Below the pieces are notes generated by a model. The model made no database searches. It saw only the letters and a list, made by a program, of their open reading frames with translations, and was not told where the DNA came from. Below are positions 28,967 to 36,821 of a DNA stretch of 64,000 nucleotides, in pieces (positions within the stretch are counted from its first letter, which is position 1; each line of letters starts with the position of its first letter). The stretch is from the NCBI RefSeq assembly GCF_002847505.1, contig NZ_MXAV01000036.1, positions 1 through 64,000 of the forward strand. Direction: 5' to 3'. The position numbers and the translations under genes are program-made. Origin of the DNA: Acidithiobacillus marinus. GTDB lineage: Bacteria > Pseudomonadota > Gammaproteobacteria > Acidithiobacillales > Acidithiobacillaceae.

Positions 28967-29299
28967 ATGGCCGATGTGCAAGATTACAAGCAAGTCCGCC
29001 GGTATGAGACATTTTCATACCTGCCCCCCATGTCTGCGGAACAGATCCGGGCTCAGATTCAGTACATTGTTTCTCAGGGCTGGAACCCAGCCGTAGAGCA
29101 TGTTGAGCCCAGTCGTTCGTTCACGCATTACTGGTACATGTGGAAGCTCCCCATGTTTGGTGAAAGAAGTGTGGATACCATTCTGGCCGAGCTGGAAGCC
29201 TGCCACCGCGAATATCCGGGTCATCTGGTGAAGTTGATCGGTTACGACAACTACACCCAGAGCCAGGGTCTGGCATTTGTGGTGTACCGGGGCTCCTGA
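28967..29299 (+). CDS. cbbS: RubisCO small subunit
   Basis: 110 residues, with [20 protein letters not shown] at the start and [14 protein letters not shown], typical of form I small subunits. AGGAGG precedes the ATG. Joins eight CbbL in the L8S8 holoenzyme. Confidence 0.98.
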   Translation: MADVQDYKQVRRYETFSYLPPMSAEQIRAQIQYIVSQGWNPAVEHVEPSRSFTHYWYMWKLPMFGERSVDTILAELEACHREYPGHLVKLIGYDNYTQSQGLAFVVYRGS

Positions 29300-29364
29300 T
29301 CAGGAGCAACAGTGACGATGCCGCCGTGTTCAACTTGCACGGCGGTAACTCCAAGGGAGGCAAT

Positions 29365-31917
29365 ATGTCTGAAATATCCGCTTCCGGTCACTTGCGTGGT
29401 CGGGCTTTGGCGCAGAAGATGCGGCGCCAGCAGGCCGTGCGCAAGCAAACCGAGAGATCACGGTCAGTGCCAGCAGCTGCTGAGCCAAAGTCTGTACCCC
29501 CAACGATGCGGACAGAATCCACTGCTGTGGTGATGTCCCCATCCATTCAAATCGAGAACATGGCGCAAAAACCTTCGGGAAGAGAAGCGGCACTGGCTCA
29601 TCGTGCATTACGCTGTACAGGTGCGCAATGCTGGTCTGATCCGGAAGAGCGGCGCCCGCGTGGGCGTCGTCGTATGGCGTCTGCAGAAAACAATCAACCG
29701 GTTACTGTGGTTGAAAACGCGGAGCCAGCTTTGATTCCCGGTGTAGAAGAATCCTTTCTGGATTCTGTCTGTGAAATGGTCGATAGCAACCCCACGGATT
29801 TCGCTTGGCGGGAAAATTCGGTGCGCCAGCTCTGCAAAGCGCGGCGGCAGACGCTTTCTCAAAAAGGGAAAGTGGCATTGACGGTGATGCGTGGACTCAG
29901 TTCTGCAGCAGCTCGGCTGCGCTATCTGCAAAATGGTAGCGGCCGTGAATTTGCCCGTCTTCATCGTCAGGAGCAGGCGGAACATGGCCGGGGTCGTGCC
30001 CAACCTGCCCAGGCTGCTGGTCAGCTGCGGTCACGGAAATATCGCGCACCTCAGAAAGTCGAAGCCGATACCACTTTATCCGGTTCGGAAGTCACTGGAA
30101 CCCAGGTGTCCCGACAACTTTCGGTGACTGGCAATGAAGCCGGCTCCTGTCGCGGAATTACCGGTACGGAGTATGTGGGCACGGACCAGTTTGCCAGTTT
30201 CTGTGCCACCCGCCCGGCAGCCAATCCTGCCAAGGTAGGGGTGACAAGCACGTCGACCCGCCAGTCCGTTTCGGGCACGCAATTGGGTCGTTCCACCGAA
30301 GTGACTGGTGATGAAGCCGGTACCTGCTCTGCGGTGACGGGGACGGAATACCTGAGCATGGAAAACTTTGGTGCTTTTTGCCAGTCGGAACTCCCCGCCC
30401 ATCCCCAAAAGGTGGCTATGGGTATGTCGGCCAAACAGCGCCTGCCTATCAGTGGTTCTGATGAAGCCAGGGCCGTCGCTGTGACAGGTTCAGAATCCGG
30501 TGTGCAGCAGCGGATTACTGGTTCACAGTATTCTGATGCTGGTGTGGCGCGGATGACCATTAACGGGGCTCCGACAAAAGTTGCTCAGACCCACACATTT
30601 GCCGGTGAGATGATTTCCGGCACCGCAGTGGATAGTTCACCGAAAATCACCGGCCTGGATTCCGGAGAATGCCGGCCGGTGACGGGAACCGAATATCTGA
30701 GTCAGGAAACCTTTCAGTCGCTCTGCCGTACGGCGGCACCGGAACCGGTTCCAGCCAAGGTAGGTATCAGTAGTACCGACAAAGGGCAACGGATTACCGG
30801 TAACCTGGTAGACCGTTCTGAAAAGGTGACTGGTAATGAGCCCGGGAGCTGCCAGCGGGTGACAGGTACGGGTTATGCCGTAGCCAATCTTTGCGGTGGC
30901 GGTGTGGATAAAGTGGGCATGATGTCCAGCTTGTCAGGAACCACTCTGACCGGAACAGGAGTCAGTGCACACCCAAAAATGTCTGGTGACGAGCGTGGAG
31001 AGTGCTTGCCCGTCACCGGTACGGAATATTATGGAGCAGAGCACTATACTGCGTGTGAGAGCACTCCACATGCTGAAGCTCCCAAAGTGGGCTTAACCAG
31101 AACTGCCACGGGCCTACTGGTCAGTGGGCCTGTGCTGGAGCCCTCAGAGAGTGTGACCGGTAATGAAGCCGGCGCTGATCTGCCAATTTCAGGAACTCCC
31201 TATTCCGGAGAGCCTGTCAGCAGTATGGCGGATATATCTCCTTCATCTAATGCCTTACCCAGAGGAGATGCTGCTGTCTCCCCGGCGACGGCAGAGCCTG
31301 CCTGTTGCAGTAATTGTGCGCTCAAAAAGCAGGCGATGGCACAGGGTGTGGCGGCACCGGCATCAATGACAACCCCAACCAGTACACGGTTTGTGGCGCC
31401 AGCCGTACCCCCTCAGCCTGCCCAGATGGCGGAAACGCGTGCCCAGGCATTCAGTATTGTTCCACCGTCGCGACAGTTTGCCAGTCGCATTACCGGCAAC
31501 GGCGCCGACCAGAATGATCGGGTCACTGGTCCGGTGAATCTGGCGAGAGGTCTGGTTACGGGTACGCCGGAGTTCCGGACCCGTGAGGCTCCGCAAAATT
31601 CGGCGCCTGCTCTGCAGCCTGCAGTAGCAGCTCAAGCAGAAACCTTTGCTCCAGAAGCTGCAGTCCCGGAACGGGGGGCTTGGCAGATTACCGGCGACGA
31701 TTGGAGCCGGAGTCAACGTGTGACCGGAACGGAGGGACACTGGGCGCAAAAGCGGAATCCCACGCAACGCGGTGATGCCAGAATTTGTGTGATGTCTGCG
31801 GGCGTCAACAAGGGGCAGGCATTGTCTGCTGCGGTCAGTGATTCGAAGCTGACGGGTAGTAGCGGAAATTCTACCCGGGGTTCACTGGTGACTTACTCCG
31901 GGGGTGCCCGAGGATGA
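29365..31917 (+). CDS. csoS2: Carboxysome assembly scaffold protein CsoS2
   Basis: ATG 29365 (GGGAGG upstream), 850 residues, intrinsically disordered. N-terminal region (about 1-240): several basic motifs such as GRALAQKMRRQQAVRKQ and CKARRQTLSQKGKVALT that bind RubisCO. Middle region (about 245-610): six or so repeats with KVG, SGT..., VTGNEAG and GTEY signatures that bind the shell. The C-terminal region ends in LVTYSGGARG, the conserved encapsulation peptide. A candidate -1 slippery site occurs at 31323-31329. Confidence 0.95.
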   Translation: MSEISASGHLRGRALAQKMRRQQAVRKQTERSRSVPAAAEPKSVPPTMRTESTAVVMSPSIQIENMAQKPSGREAALAHRALRCTGAQCWSDPEERRPRGRRRMASAENNQPVTVVENAEPALIPGVEESFLDSVCEMVDSNPTDFAWRENSVRQLCKARRQTLSQKGKVALTVMRGLSSAAARLRYLQNGSGREFARLHRQEQAEHGRGRAQPAQAAGQLRSRKYRAPQKVEADTTLSGSEVTGTQVSRQLSVTGNEAGSCRGITGTEYVGTDQFASFCATRPAANPAKVGVTSTSTRQSVSGTQLGRSTEVTGDEAGTCSAVTGTEYLSMENFGAFCQSELPAHPQKVAMGMSAKQRLPISGSDEARAVAVTGSESGVQQRITGSQYSDAGVARMTINGAPTKVAQTHTFAGEMISGTAVDSSPKITGLDSGECRPVTGTEYLSQETFQSLCRTAAPEPVPAKVGISSTDKGQRITGNLVDRSEKVTGNEPGSCQRVTGTGYAVANLCGGGVDKVGMMSSLSGTTLTGTGVSAHPKMSGDERGECLPVTGTEYYGAEHYTACESTPHAEAPKVGLTRTATGLLVSGPVLEPSESVTGNEAGADLPISGTPYSGEPVSSMADISPSSNALPRGDAAVSPATAEPACCSNCALKKQAMAQGVAAPASMTTPTSTRFVAPAVPPQPAQMAETRAQAFSIVPPSRQFASRITGNGADQNDRVTGPVNLARGLVTGTPEFRTREAPQNSAPALQPAVAAQAETFAPEAAVPERGAWQITGDDWSRSQRVTGTEGHWAQKRNPTQRGDARICVMSAGVNKGQALSAAVSDSKLTGSSGNSTRGSLVTYSGGARG
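31323..31329 (+). promoter_or_regulatory. Candidate -1 ribosomal frameshift site in csoS2
   Basis: In frame the ribosome reads CTC AAA AAG; C AAA AAG permits -1 slippage, especially on AAG to AAA. The -1 frame stays open for 62 codons to the TGA at 31515-31517 with a Gly/Cys-rich tail. CsoS2 of Halothiobacillus is known to give short and long forms by -1 frameshifting between the middle and C-terminal regions, the same place as here. A small stem GGTG...CACC lies just downstream but is weak. Confidence 0.4.
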
Positions 31918-31970
31918 TGCCTTGTTTTTCAACGATAAGCACATACCAGCTGCGGGTTCAGGTCTGAAGC

Positions 31971-33524
31971 ATGGATACTCGTAAAATCAGGCGCTTGCGT
32001 GGCGGCCCTGGGGGGCAAACCGTGCCCATGGCACGGCAGTTTGCCGAGGTTGAACGTATCCAGGTTCCCTTGCAGGCAGATGGACAGGCGGCAGTGCATC
32101 CCGCCTGTGCCAGTCTGCCGGATCGCCAGTGTCACCATCCTCTCGCGAACATCACAGAGAATGCGCGCCTTGCCCGTTGCGAAAACACCATCAAGGAACG
32201 CTTCGATGAAATAGTTCCTGTCCTGAAAGATGTGGCTGCATTGAGTGGCTTGCGCGATTTTACGGAGCAGGCCAATCGCTTGGCGGAACAGCGTCTGGGG
32301 CACGTGTTTCCCACAGCTGTACTGGAAAATTCCTGGATACGGGGAGTGAATATTCCCATGCTGTATAGTTCCAGCGTTTTTGCCGCGTTGGTCGCGGGCG
32401 TGGAACAGTTTTCCCAGCGTATTCATCAGGAACAGGCCGATGGTCAAAGTCTGGATGCATTGTTGGTGGATTGTGGTTTTCACGCGGTGAATGTTTCCGC
32501 CTGTGCCGATGGACGCCTGAAAGGACTGTTTCCCTACATTTTACGACTGCCTGCCTCGAATCTGTTACGGCGCTCGGCATTTGCGGGAACGCTGTTCGAT
32601 GTGGAGTCGGACATCCTCGACTGGCAGGCTGCTGAACTGCGGCGTTTCCGGGAGGGGTATCCCAGCACTTCCGATAGTGGTACCCGGTACCTCAAGGTGG
32701 CGGTATACCATGGTAGTTCTCTGGATCCCACCCATCAGGGCTGTGCTGCTCACCACAGTAATGAAAAAGTGGCCATGGAAGCGGCCCTCGAACGGCTGAA
32801 CCAGTTTCGCCAGGGTATTGAAAATGCCTTCTGTTGTGGTGCCAGCACGGATATTCTGTTGATTGGCCTGGATACGGATACGGATGCGATCCGTATTCAT
32901 GTGCCGGACAGCCGGGGTGATCTCAGCCTTTTCCGCTTCGTGGATAATGCCGAGATCTACAAAAACACGCTGGGCATGAACGCGGATCAAGCCCGCCTTG
33001 CCATTTATGAAGCCATTGAAAACGCCAGTGATGTAGGCGGTTGGGGGCAGGGCGAAGGCAAGCCCCATGATGGCATGCGGCGTCTGATTGCCAATCTGCT
33101 CATCAATAATTTGAGCCAGATTGAATATGTTGCGGAGAATTACGGGGGCTGGTATCCCGATAAAGGACATGGCGAACGCTTCATCAGCATCGGTGATGGT
33201 TTTCAGGAATTACAGGTTCGCAATCTCGCTTACTTCGCGCGTCTGGATACGGTGGAGGAAGGTGCCGCAGATCTGGATGTAGGTGTCAAGATTTTCCGGC
33301 ATTTGAACGTGGAACAGGGCTTGCCTATACCCATGGCGATTCACTACTACTATGATGCAAACGTCCCTGGGCACAAGGAACGGGTTATCGCTAAGCTGCA
33401 GCGGGTTTCTGGGGCCATTAGGGTGCGTTACGCTGAATTATTGTCAGCAGGAATGCTCTTTTTGCATGGCAGTATTCAGAATCATCAACTGGGCAGCCCA
33501 TTGGAGGAGGTGTCCCTCCCATGA
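31971..33524 (+). CDS. csoSCA: Carboxysomal carbonic anhydrase CsoSCA
   Basis: 517 residues, the epsilon/beta-like carboxysomal class (also called csoS3). It converts bicarbonate to CO2 inside the shell. Metal-site candidates are the cysteine in LLVDCGFHAV, and His and Cys in DPTHQGCAAHHS. GTRYLKVAVYHGSSLDPTH is strongly conserved. The stop overlaps the csoS4A start by 4 bases. Confidence 0.96.
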   Translation: MDTRKIRRLRGGPGGQTVPMARQFAEVERIQVPLQADGQAAVHPACASLPDRQCHHPLANITENARLARCENTIKERFDEIVPVLKDVAALSGLRDFTEQANRLAEQRLGHVFPTAVLENSWIRGVNIPMLYSSSVFAALVAGVEQFSQRIHQEQADGQSLDALLVDCGFHAVNVSACADGRLKGLFPYILRLPASNLLRRSAFAGTLFDVESDILDWQAAELRRFREGYPSTSDSGTRYLKVAVYHGSSLDPTHQGCAAHHSNEKVAMEAALERLNQFRQGIENAFCCGASTDILLIGLDTDTDAIRIHVPDSRGDLSLFRFVDNAEIYKNTLGMNADQARLAIYEAIENASDVGGWGQGEGKPHDGMRRLIANLLINNLSQIEYVAENYGGWYPDKGHGERFISIGDGFQELQVRNLAYFARLDTVEEGAADLDVGVKIFRHLNVEQGLPIPMAIHYYYDANVPGHKERVIAKLQRVSGAIRVRYAELLSAGMLFLHGSIQNHQLGSPLEEVSLP

Positions 33525-33772
33525 AAATCATGCGTGTGGAGAAAACCCTGGTATCGACCAACCGCATTGCGGAAATGGGGCACCGTCCCTTGTTGGTTGT
33601 GCAGGAAAAAGAAGGTGGGCCCCGCTCTCTGGCCGTGGATGCCATTGGTTGTATTCCCGGTGACTGGGTGATTTGTGTAGCGTCTTCGGCAGCTCGCGAA
33701 GCAGCTGGCAGTAAAGACTATCCTTCGGACCTCACCATTATTGGCATTATCGATAACTGGGATCCTCTGTAG
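33521..33772 (+). CDS. csoS4A: Carboxysome vertex pentamer CsoS4A
   Basis: 83 residues of the CcmL/EutN family, which caps the icosahedral vertices. MKIMRVEKTLVSTNRI at the start and DLTIIGIIDNWDPL at the end are typical. ATGA overlap with csoSCA. Confidence 0.95.
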   Translation: MKIMRVEKTLVSTNRIAEMGHRPLLVVQEKEGGPRSLAVDAIGCIPGDWVICVASSAAREAAGSKDYPSDLTIIGIIDNWDPL

Positions 33773-33774
33773 TC

Positions 33775-34020
33775 GTGGAGATTATGCAGGTGGTTTCGGA
33801 TCTGGTGGTAACCCGTCGGGTTCCGGGGCTGAAACAAAGTTCGTTGCGGGTTCTGGCTGATTCGATGGGGAAACTCATCGTGGCAACCGATCCCGTGGGT
33901 GTGCCACCTGGTAAATGGGTGTTTACGGTGGCAGGGACGGCAGCACGCTATGCGGCGGGTGATTTTGCGATTCACACGGATTTGACCATCTGTGGAATTA
34001 TTGACTTTTGGGAGCCTTAA
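33775..34020 (+). CDS. csoS4B: Carboxysome vertex pentamer CsoS4B
   Basis: 81 residues from GTG 33775 (an ATG three codons in is possible). CcmL/EutN fold: MQVVSDLVVTRRVPGLKQSS and DLTICGIIDFWEP. Begins 2 bases after csoS4A; a lower-abundance vertex protein in studied systems. Confidence 0.94.
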   Translation: MEIMQVVSDLVVTRRVPGLKQSSLRVLADSMGKLIVATDPVGVPPGKWVFTVAGTAARYAAGDFAIHTDLTICGIIDFWEP

Positions 34021-34063
34021 ACGGTCCCGGTATTGGGTTTTGTTCTCGTAAGGAGGGGTGCAA

Positions 34064-34360
34064 ATGGCAGATGTATCAGGTATTGCGTTGGGTATGATTG
34101 AAACCCGTGGATTGGTGCCGGCTATTGAAGCGGCGGATGCGATGACCAAGGCCGCCGAGGTGCGTTTGATTGGCCGCCAGTTTGTCGGCGGTGGTTATGT
34201 GACCGTTCTGGTGCGTGGCGAAACCGGTGCAGTGAATGCTGCCGTCCGCGCTGGTGCCGATGCCTGCGAGCGAGTGGGTGATGGTCTGGTAGCAGCACAC
34301 ATCATTGCGCGTGTGCATTCTGAAGTAGAGAACATTCTGCCGAAAACCGCTACCGCTTAA
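34064..34360 (+). CDS. csoS1C: Carboxysome shell hexamer CsoS1 (first copy, csoS1C position)
   Basis: ATG 34064 seven bases after AGGAGG; 98-residue BMC-domain protein. The pore loop is FVGGGYV (residues 40-46). IETRGLVPAIEAADAMTKAAEV and VNAAVRAGADACERVGDGLV form the hexamer faces. Nearly identical to the two following copies; the difference is mostly the C-terminal ENILPKTATA. Confidence 0.95.
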   Translation: MADVSGIALGMIETRGLVPAIEAADAMTKAAEVRLIGRQFVGGGYVTVLVRGETGAVNAAVRAGADACERVGDGLVAAHIIARVHSEVENILPKTATA

Positions 34361-34416
34361 GGTCGTGGCAGATTTTGTTCCCGAATTTTTCGTTATCATG
34401 TTGAGGAGTGGAAGAA

Positions 34417-34713
34417 ATGGCTGAAGTAACAGGTATTGCGTTGGGTATGATTGAAACCCGTGGATTGGTGCCGGCTATTGAAGCGGCGGATGCGATGACC
34501 AAGGCGGCCGAAGTGCGCCTGATTGGCCGTCAGTTTGTCGGTGGTGGTTATGTGACCGTCCTGGTGCGCGGTGAAACGGGTGCAGTGAATGCTGCAGTGC
34601 GCGCTGGTGCCGATGCCTGCGAACGCGTTGGTGACGGTCTGGTCGCTGCGCACATTATTGCCCGTGTCCATTCCGAGGTAGAACATATTCTGCCCAAAGC
34701 CCCGACAGCCTAA
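34417..34713 (+). CDS. csoS1A: Carboxysome shell hexamer CsoS1 (second copy, csoS1A position)
   Basis: ATG 34417 with GAGGAG; 98 residues. Same BMC domain as its neighbours with many silent base changes, and C-terminus EHILPKAPTA. Main facet protein of the shell. Confidence 0.95.
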   Translation: MAEVTGIALGMIETRGLVPAIEAADAMTKAAEVRLIGRQFVGGGYVTVLVRGETGAVNAAVRAGADACERVGDGLVAAHIIARVHSEVEHILPKAPTA

Positions 34714-34745
34714 TAAGTATTGTCGAGGAATGAACGCGAGTGAGC

Positions 34746-34764
34746 GGGCGTAGTTGCTACGCCC
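34746..34764 (+). terminator. Strong hairpin between csoS1A and csoS1B positions
   Basis: GGGCGTAG-TTG-CTACGCCC is a perfect 8-bp stem with a three-base loop in the only longer gap (87 bases) within the csoS1 run. Only TTCCTGG follows, so it is a poor terminator. mRNA stabilisation or partial attenuation that sets shell-protein ratios is more likely. Confidence 0.55.
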
Positions 34765-34800
34765 TTCCTGGCAGAATTCAATATTATCAAGGAGACACAG

Positions 34801-35139
34801 ATGGCAGCACTTACGGGTATTGCTCTGGGTATGATTGAAACACGTGGTCTGGTTCCCGCCATTGAAGCGGCAGATGCGATGACCAAGGCGGCAGAAGTGC
34901 GTCTGGTTGGCCGCCAATTTGTGGGTGGGGGTTATGTCACGGTATTGGTGCGCGGTGAGACTGGTGCGGTGAATGCTGCCGTGCGTGCTGGTGCAGATGC
35001 CTGTGAACGCGTCGGTGATGGTTTGGTCGCAGCGCATATCATAGCGCGCGTACATACTGAGGTGGAACATATTTTACCTCAGTCTCCCAGTGCCGATGGC
35101 AGTGGGCGTGATGGTGATGTCACCGGTAACCTGAGCTGA
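34801..35139 (+). CDS. csoS1B: Carboxysome shell hexamer CsoS1 with C-terminal extension (csoS1B position)
   Basis: 112 residues: the BMC domain as in its neighbours plus a 14-residue Ser/Gly/Asp-rich tail (SADGSGRDGDVTGNLS). The third csoS1 gene of sulfur-oxidiser operons is known to have such an extension. AAGGAG upstream. Confidence 0.95.
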   Translation: MAALTGIALGMIETRGLVPAIEAADAMTKAAEVRLVGRQFVGGGYVTVLVRGETGAVNAAVRAGADACERVGDGLVAAHIIARVHTEVEHILPQSPSADGSGRDGDVTGNLS

Positions 35140-35144
35140 ATCCC

Positions 35145-35585
35145 ATGAATGTGATGCGTAATCATCATCCCCGCATCATTGGGTTTTTCACCCGTGCACT
35201 CACGCATGAGTACACGGCAGTTCAGCAGTACCGGACTCAATCAAGCCTCTGCGCGTTGTGGGGGATGGCCGATTGGGCCGAATATTTTCGTCACGAATCG
35301 CGGGAGGAGCTGGATCATGCCGGTCTGCTCAGTCAACAGCTTTTGTTGATGGGTATAGCGCCGACGGGTGCGCAATTGCGTCCCCCTCGGCCGGGTAGGG
35401 ATCTGCGGGAAATGCTCACCCACGATCAGGATCTGGAGTTTTCTGCCGTGCAGTTGTATAGCGAAGCCCAGAATTTTTCCGAGCGTATGCGCGATTTTCC
35501 TTCTGCTGAGGTGTTTGCCCACCTTCGTGCTGATGAAGAAGGCCATCTGCAGTCCCTGGCTGAAATGCTGGGGCGCCTAGACTGA
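35145..35585 (+). CDS. Bacterioferritin-like protein of the carboxysome operon
   Basis: 146 residues, a four-helix ferritin-like domain. Metal-binding residues are suggested by LTHEYTAVQQYR, HESREELDHAGLL and RADEEGHLQSLAEM (E..H/ExxH pattern). A bacterioferritin-like gene at this place is common in chemoautotroph cso operons; its role is not settled. Five bases after csoS1B, so co-transcribed. Confidence 0.88.
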   Translation: MNVMRNHHPRIIGFFTRALTHEYTAVQQYRTQSSLCALWGMADWAEYFRHESREELDHAGLLSQQLLLMGIAPTGAQLRPPRPGRDLREMLTHDQDLEFSAVQLYSEAQNFSERMRDFPSAEVFAHLRADEEGHLQSLAEMLGRLD

Positions 35586-35598
35586 CAATGGGGGATGA

Positions 35599-35883
35599 GT
35601 GAATCAGGATCTCCAGAACTTGCAGGCTCCCGAAGGTTGGGAAATTCAGCGTCATCCGCTGGGATGGAGCAAGCGTTATGCGTTTGCCAACTATGCGCAA
35701 ACCCGTCATTTTCTGGATTTGTTAACCGCAGTGTCCGAAAAGCTGGGTTATTATCCCAACCTCAATTTCGCCAAGACATACGTTGTGATCGCCATTCAGT
35801 TCGAAAACGACGCAGTAGATCCTGAACGCGCCAAATTTGCTGCAGCTGCGGACGATAGCGCTCAGCAGACACGGGAGTCTTGA
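35599..35883 (+). CDS. Alpha-carboxysome RubisCO assembly factor (acRAF, PCD-like)
   Basis: 94 residues from GTG 35599 with GGGGGA upstream. The pterin-4a-carbinolamine dehydratase fold is seen in WEIQRHPLGWSKRYAFANYAQTRHFLDLL and NLNFAKTYVVIAIQF. The dehydratase motif is altered, as in acRAF, which helps RubisCO folding rather than acting on pterins. Confidence 0.9.
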   Translation: MNQDLQNLQAPEGWEIQRHPLGWSKRYAFANYAQTRHFLDLLTAVSEKLGYYPNLNFAKTYVVIAIQFENDAVDPERAKFAAAADDSAQQTRES

Positions 35884-35888
35884 CCCGC

Positions 35889-36518
35889 ATGCCTCAACCA
35901 GTCATACGGATTGCCCTGTTTAATGCCAAAGGTGGCTGCGGGAAAACCACCCTCGCCTGGAATCTGGCGATGGGCTTGTCCAGAAGAGGCGCAACTTTGC
36001 TGCTGGATGCCGATTCCCAGGGCAGTCTGGGTGACTGGGCTGATTGGGCGGCAGAATCAGAAGAGCATGTCTTGTCGGTACAAAACTGGTCCGAGCACGA
36101 TCCTGGATCTGCCGATAAATTTACCTTTTTGGTCATTGATTGTCCGCCTTCCCTGGAGAGTCCCGTTACCCGAGAAGTGCTGGCGATGGCGGACTGGGTT
36201 TTGCTGCCGGTACTGCCCTCGCCCCTGGATTTATGGGCGAGCCAGCGCAGTGTCGAGGTGATTTCGGCCTTGCACGCCGACAAGCGGGATCGGCATGCGG
36301 CATTCGTGCTCAATCAGGTGGAAAACCACAGTGCCTTGTCCCGGGCGGCAGAGTCGGCTGTTCAGGCCTTGGGGCTGACGGTTTTGCCGGTTCAGGTGGC
36401 GCGCCGGGCCATTTACCGGAATGCCGCCATCGAAGGCAAAAGCGTGTATCAGATGGGCAAGCGGGCAACAACTGCTGTACAGGAATTCGAAGGCATTATT
36501 GAGGAGATCTTGAAATGA
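35889..36518 (+). CDS. mcdA: ParA-type ATPase McdA, carboxysome positioning
   Basis: ATG 35889 gives 209 residues. Deviant Walker A KGGCGKTTLAW, Walker A' DADSQGSLGDW and Walker B VIDCPPS. In alpha-carboxysome operons such a ParA, with McdB, spaces carboxysomes along the nucleoid. It overlaps the small mcdB gene by 4 bases. Confidence 0.9.
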   Translation: MPQPVIRIALFNAKGGCGKTTLAWNLAMGLSRRGATLLLDADSQGSLGDWADWAAESEEHVLSVQNWSEHDPGSADKFTFLVIDCPPSLESPVTREVLAMADWVLLPVLPSPLDLWASQRSVEVISALHADKRDRHAAFVLNQVENHSALSRAAESAVQALGLTVLPVQVARRAIYRNAAIEGKSVYQMGKRATTAVQEFEGIIEEILK

Positions 36519-36730
36519 GCAATTTGGAGAACAAACTCAACGCGAGTATCCAGAGTCCCAGACGGCGGAGTCCGACTGCTGCATCCACCACGACACCGGC
36601 GAGTGCAGAAAAACCGGCTGCCAGCAAGAAGCCTGCCCCGAAAACAGCCCCTAAAGTCGCTCCGGTCTTGAGTGATCTGAATGACGGCGGTGGTCGTGAA
36701 ATCAATCCCCAACGCATCTGGCCGGACTGA
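36515..36730 (+). CDS. mcdB: Small disordered McdB partner of the positioning ATPase
   Basis: 71 residues, low in hydrophobics and rich in Pro, Ala, Ser, Thr and Lys. It starts MSNLENKLNASIQSPRRR and ends NPQRIWPD. The C-terminal tryptophan is the feature conserved in alpha-type McdB. The ATGA overlap with mcdA supports the pair. Confidence 0.82.
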   Translation: MSNLENKLNASIQSPRRRSPTAASTTTPASAEKPAASKKPAPKTAPKVAPVLSDLNDGGGREINPQRIWPD

Positions 36731-36821
36731 CTGACTTTTTTCATCTTGCACCCTCTTGGGCTTGCCTATGTGCATAGTACAGGCCTGGGATGGCTTACGA
36801 TAAAAACGGGGTAAGCTCGGT

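Noticed and set aside
34396-35070. 224-codon minus-strand frame across two csoS1 genes
   Set aside because: Its internal repeats only copy the csoS1 duplication on the other strand.
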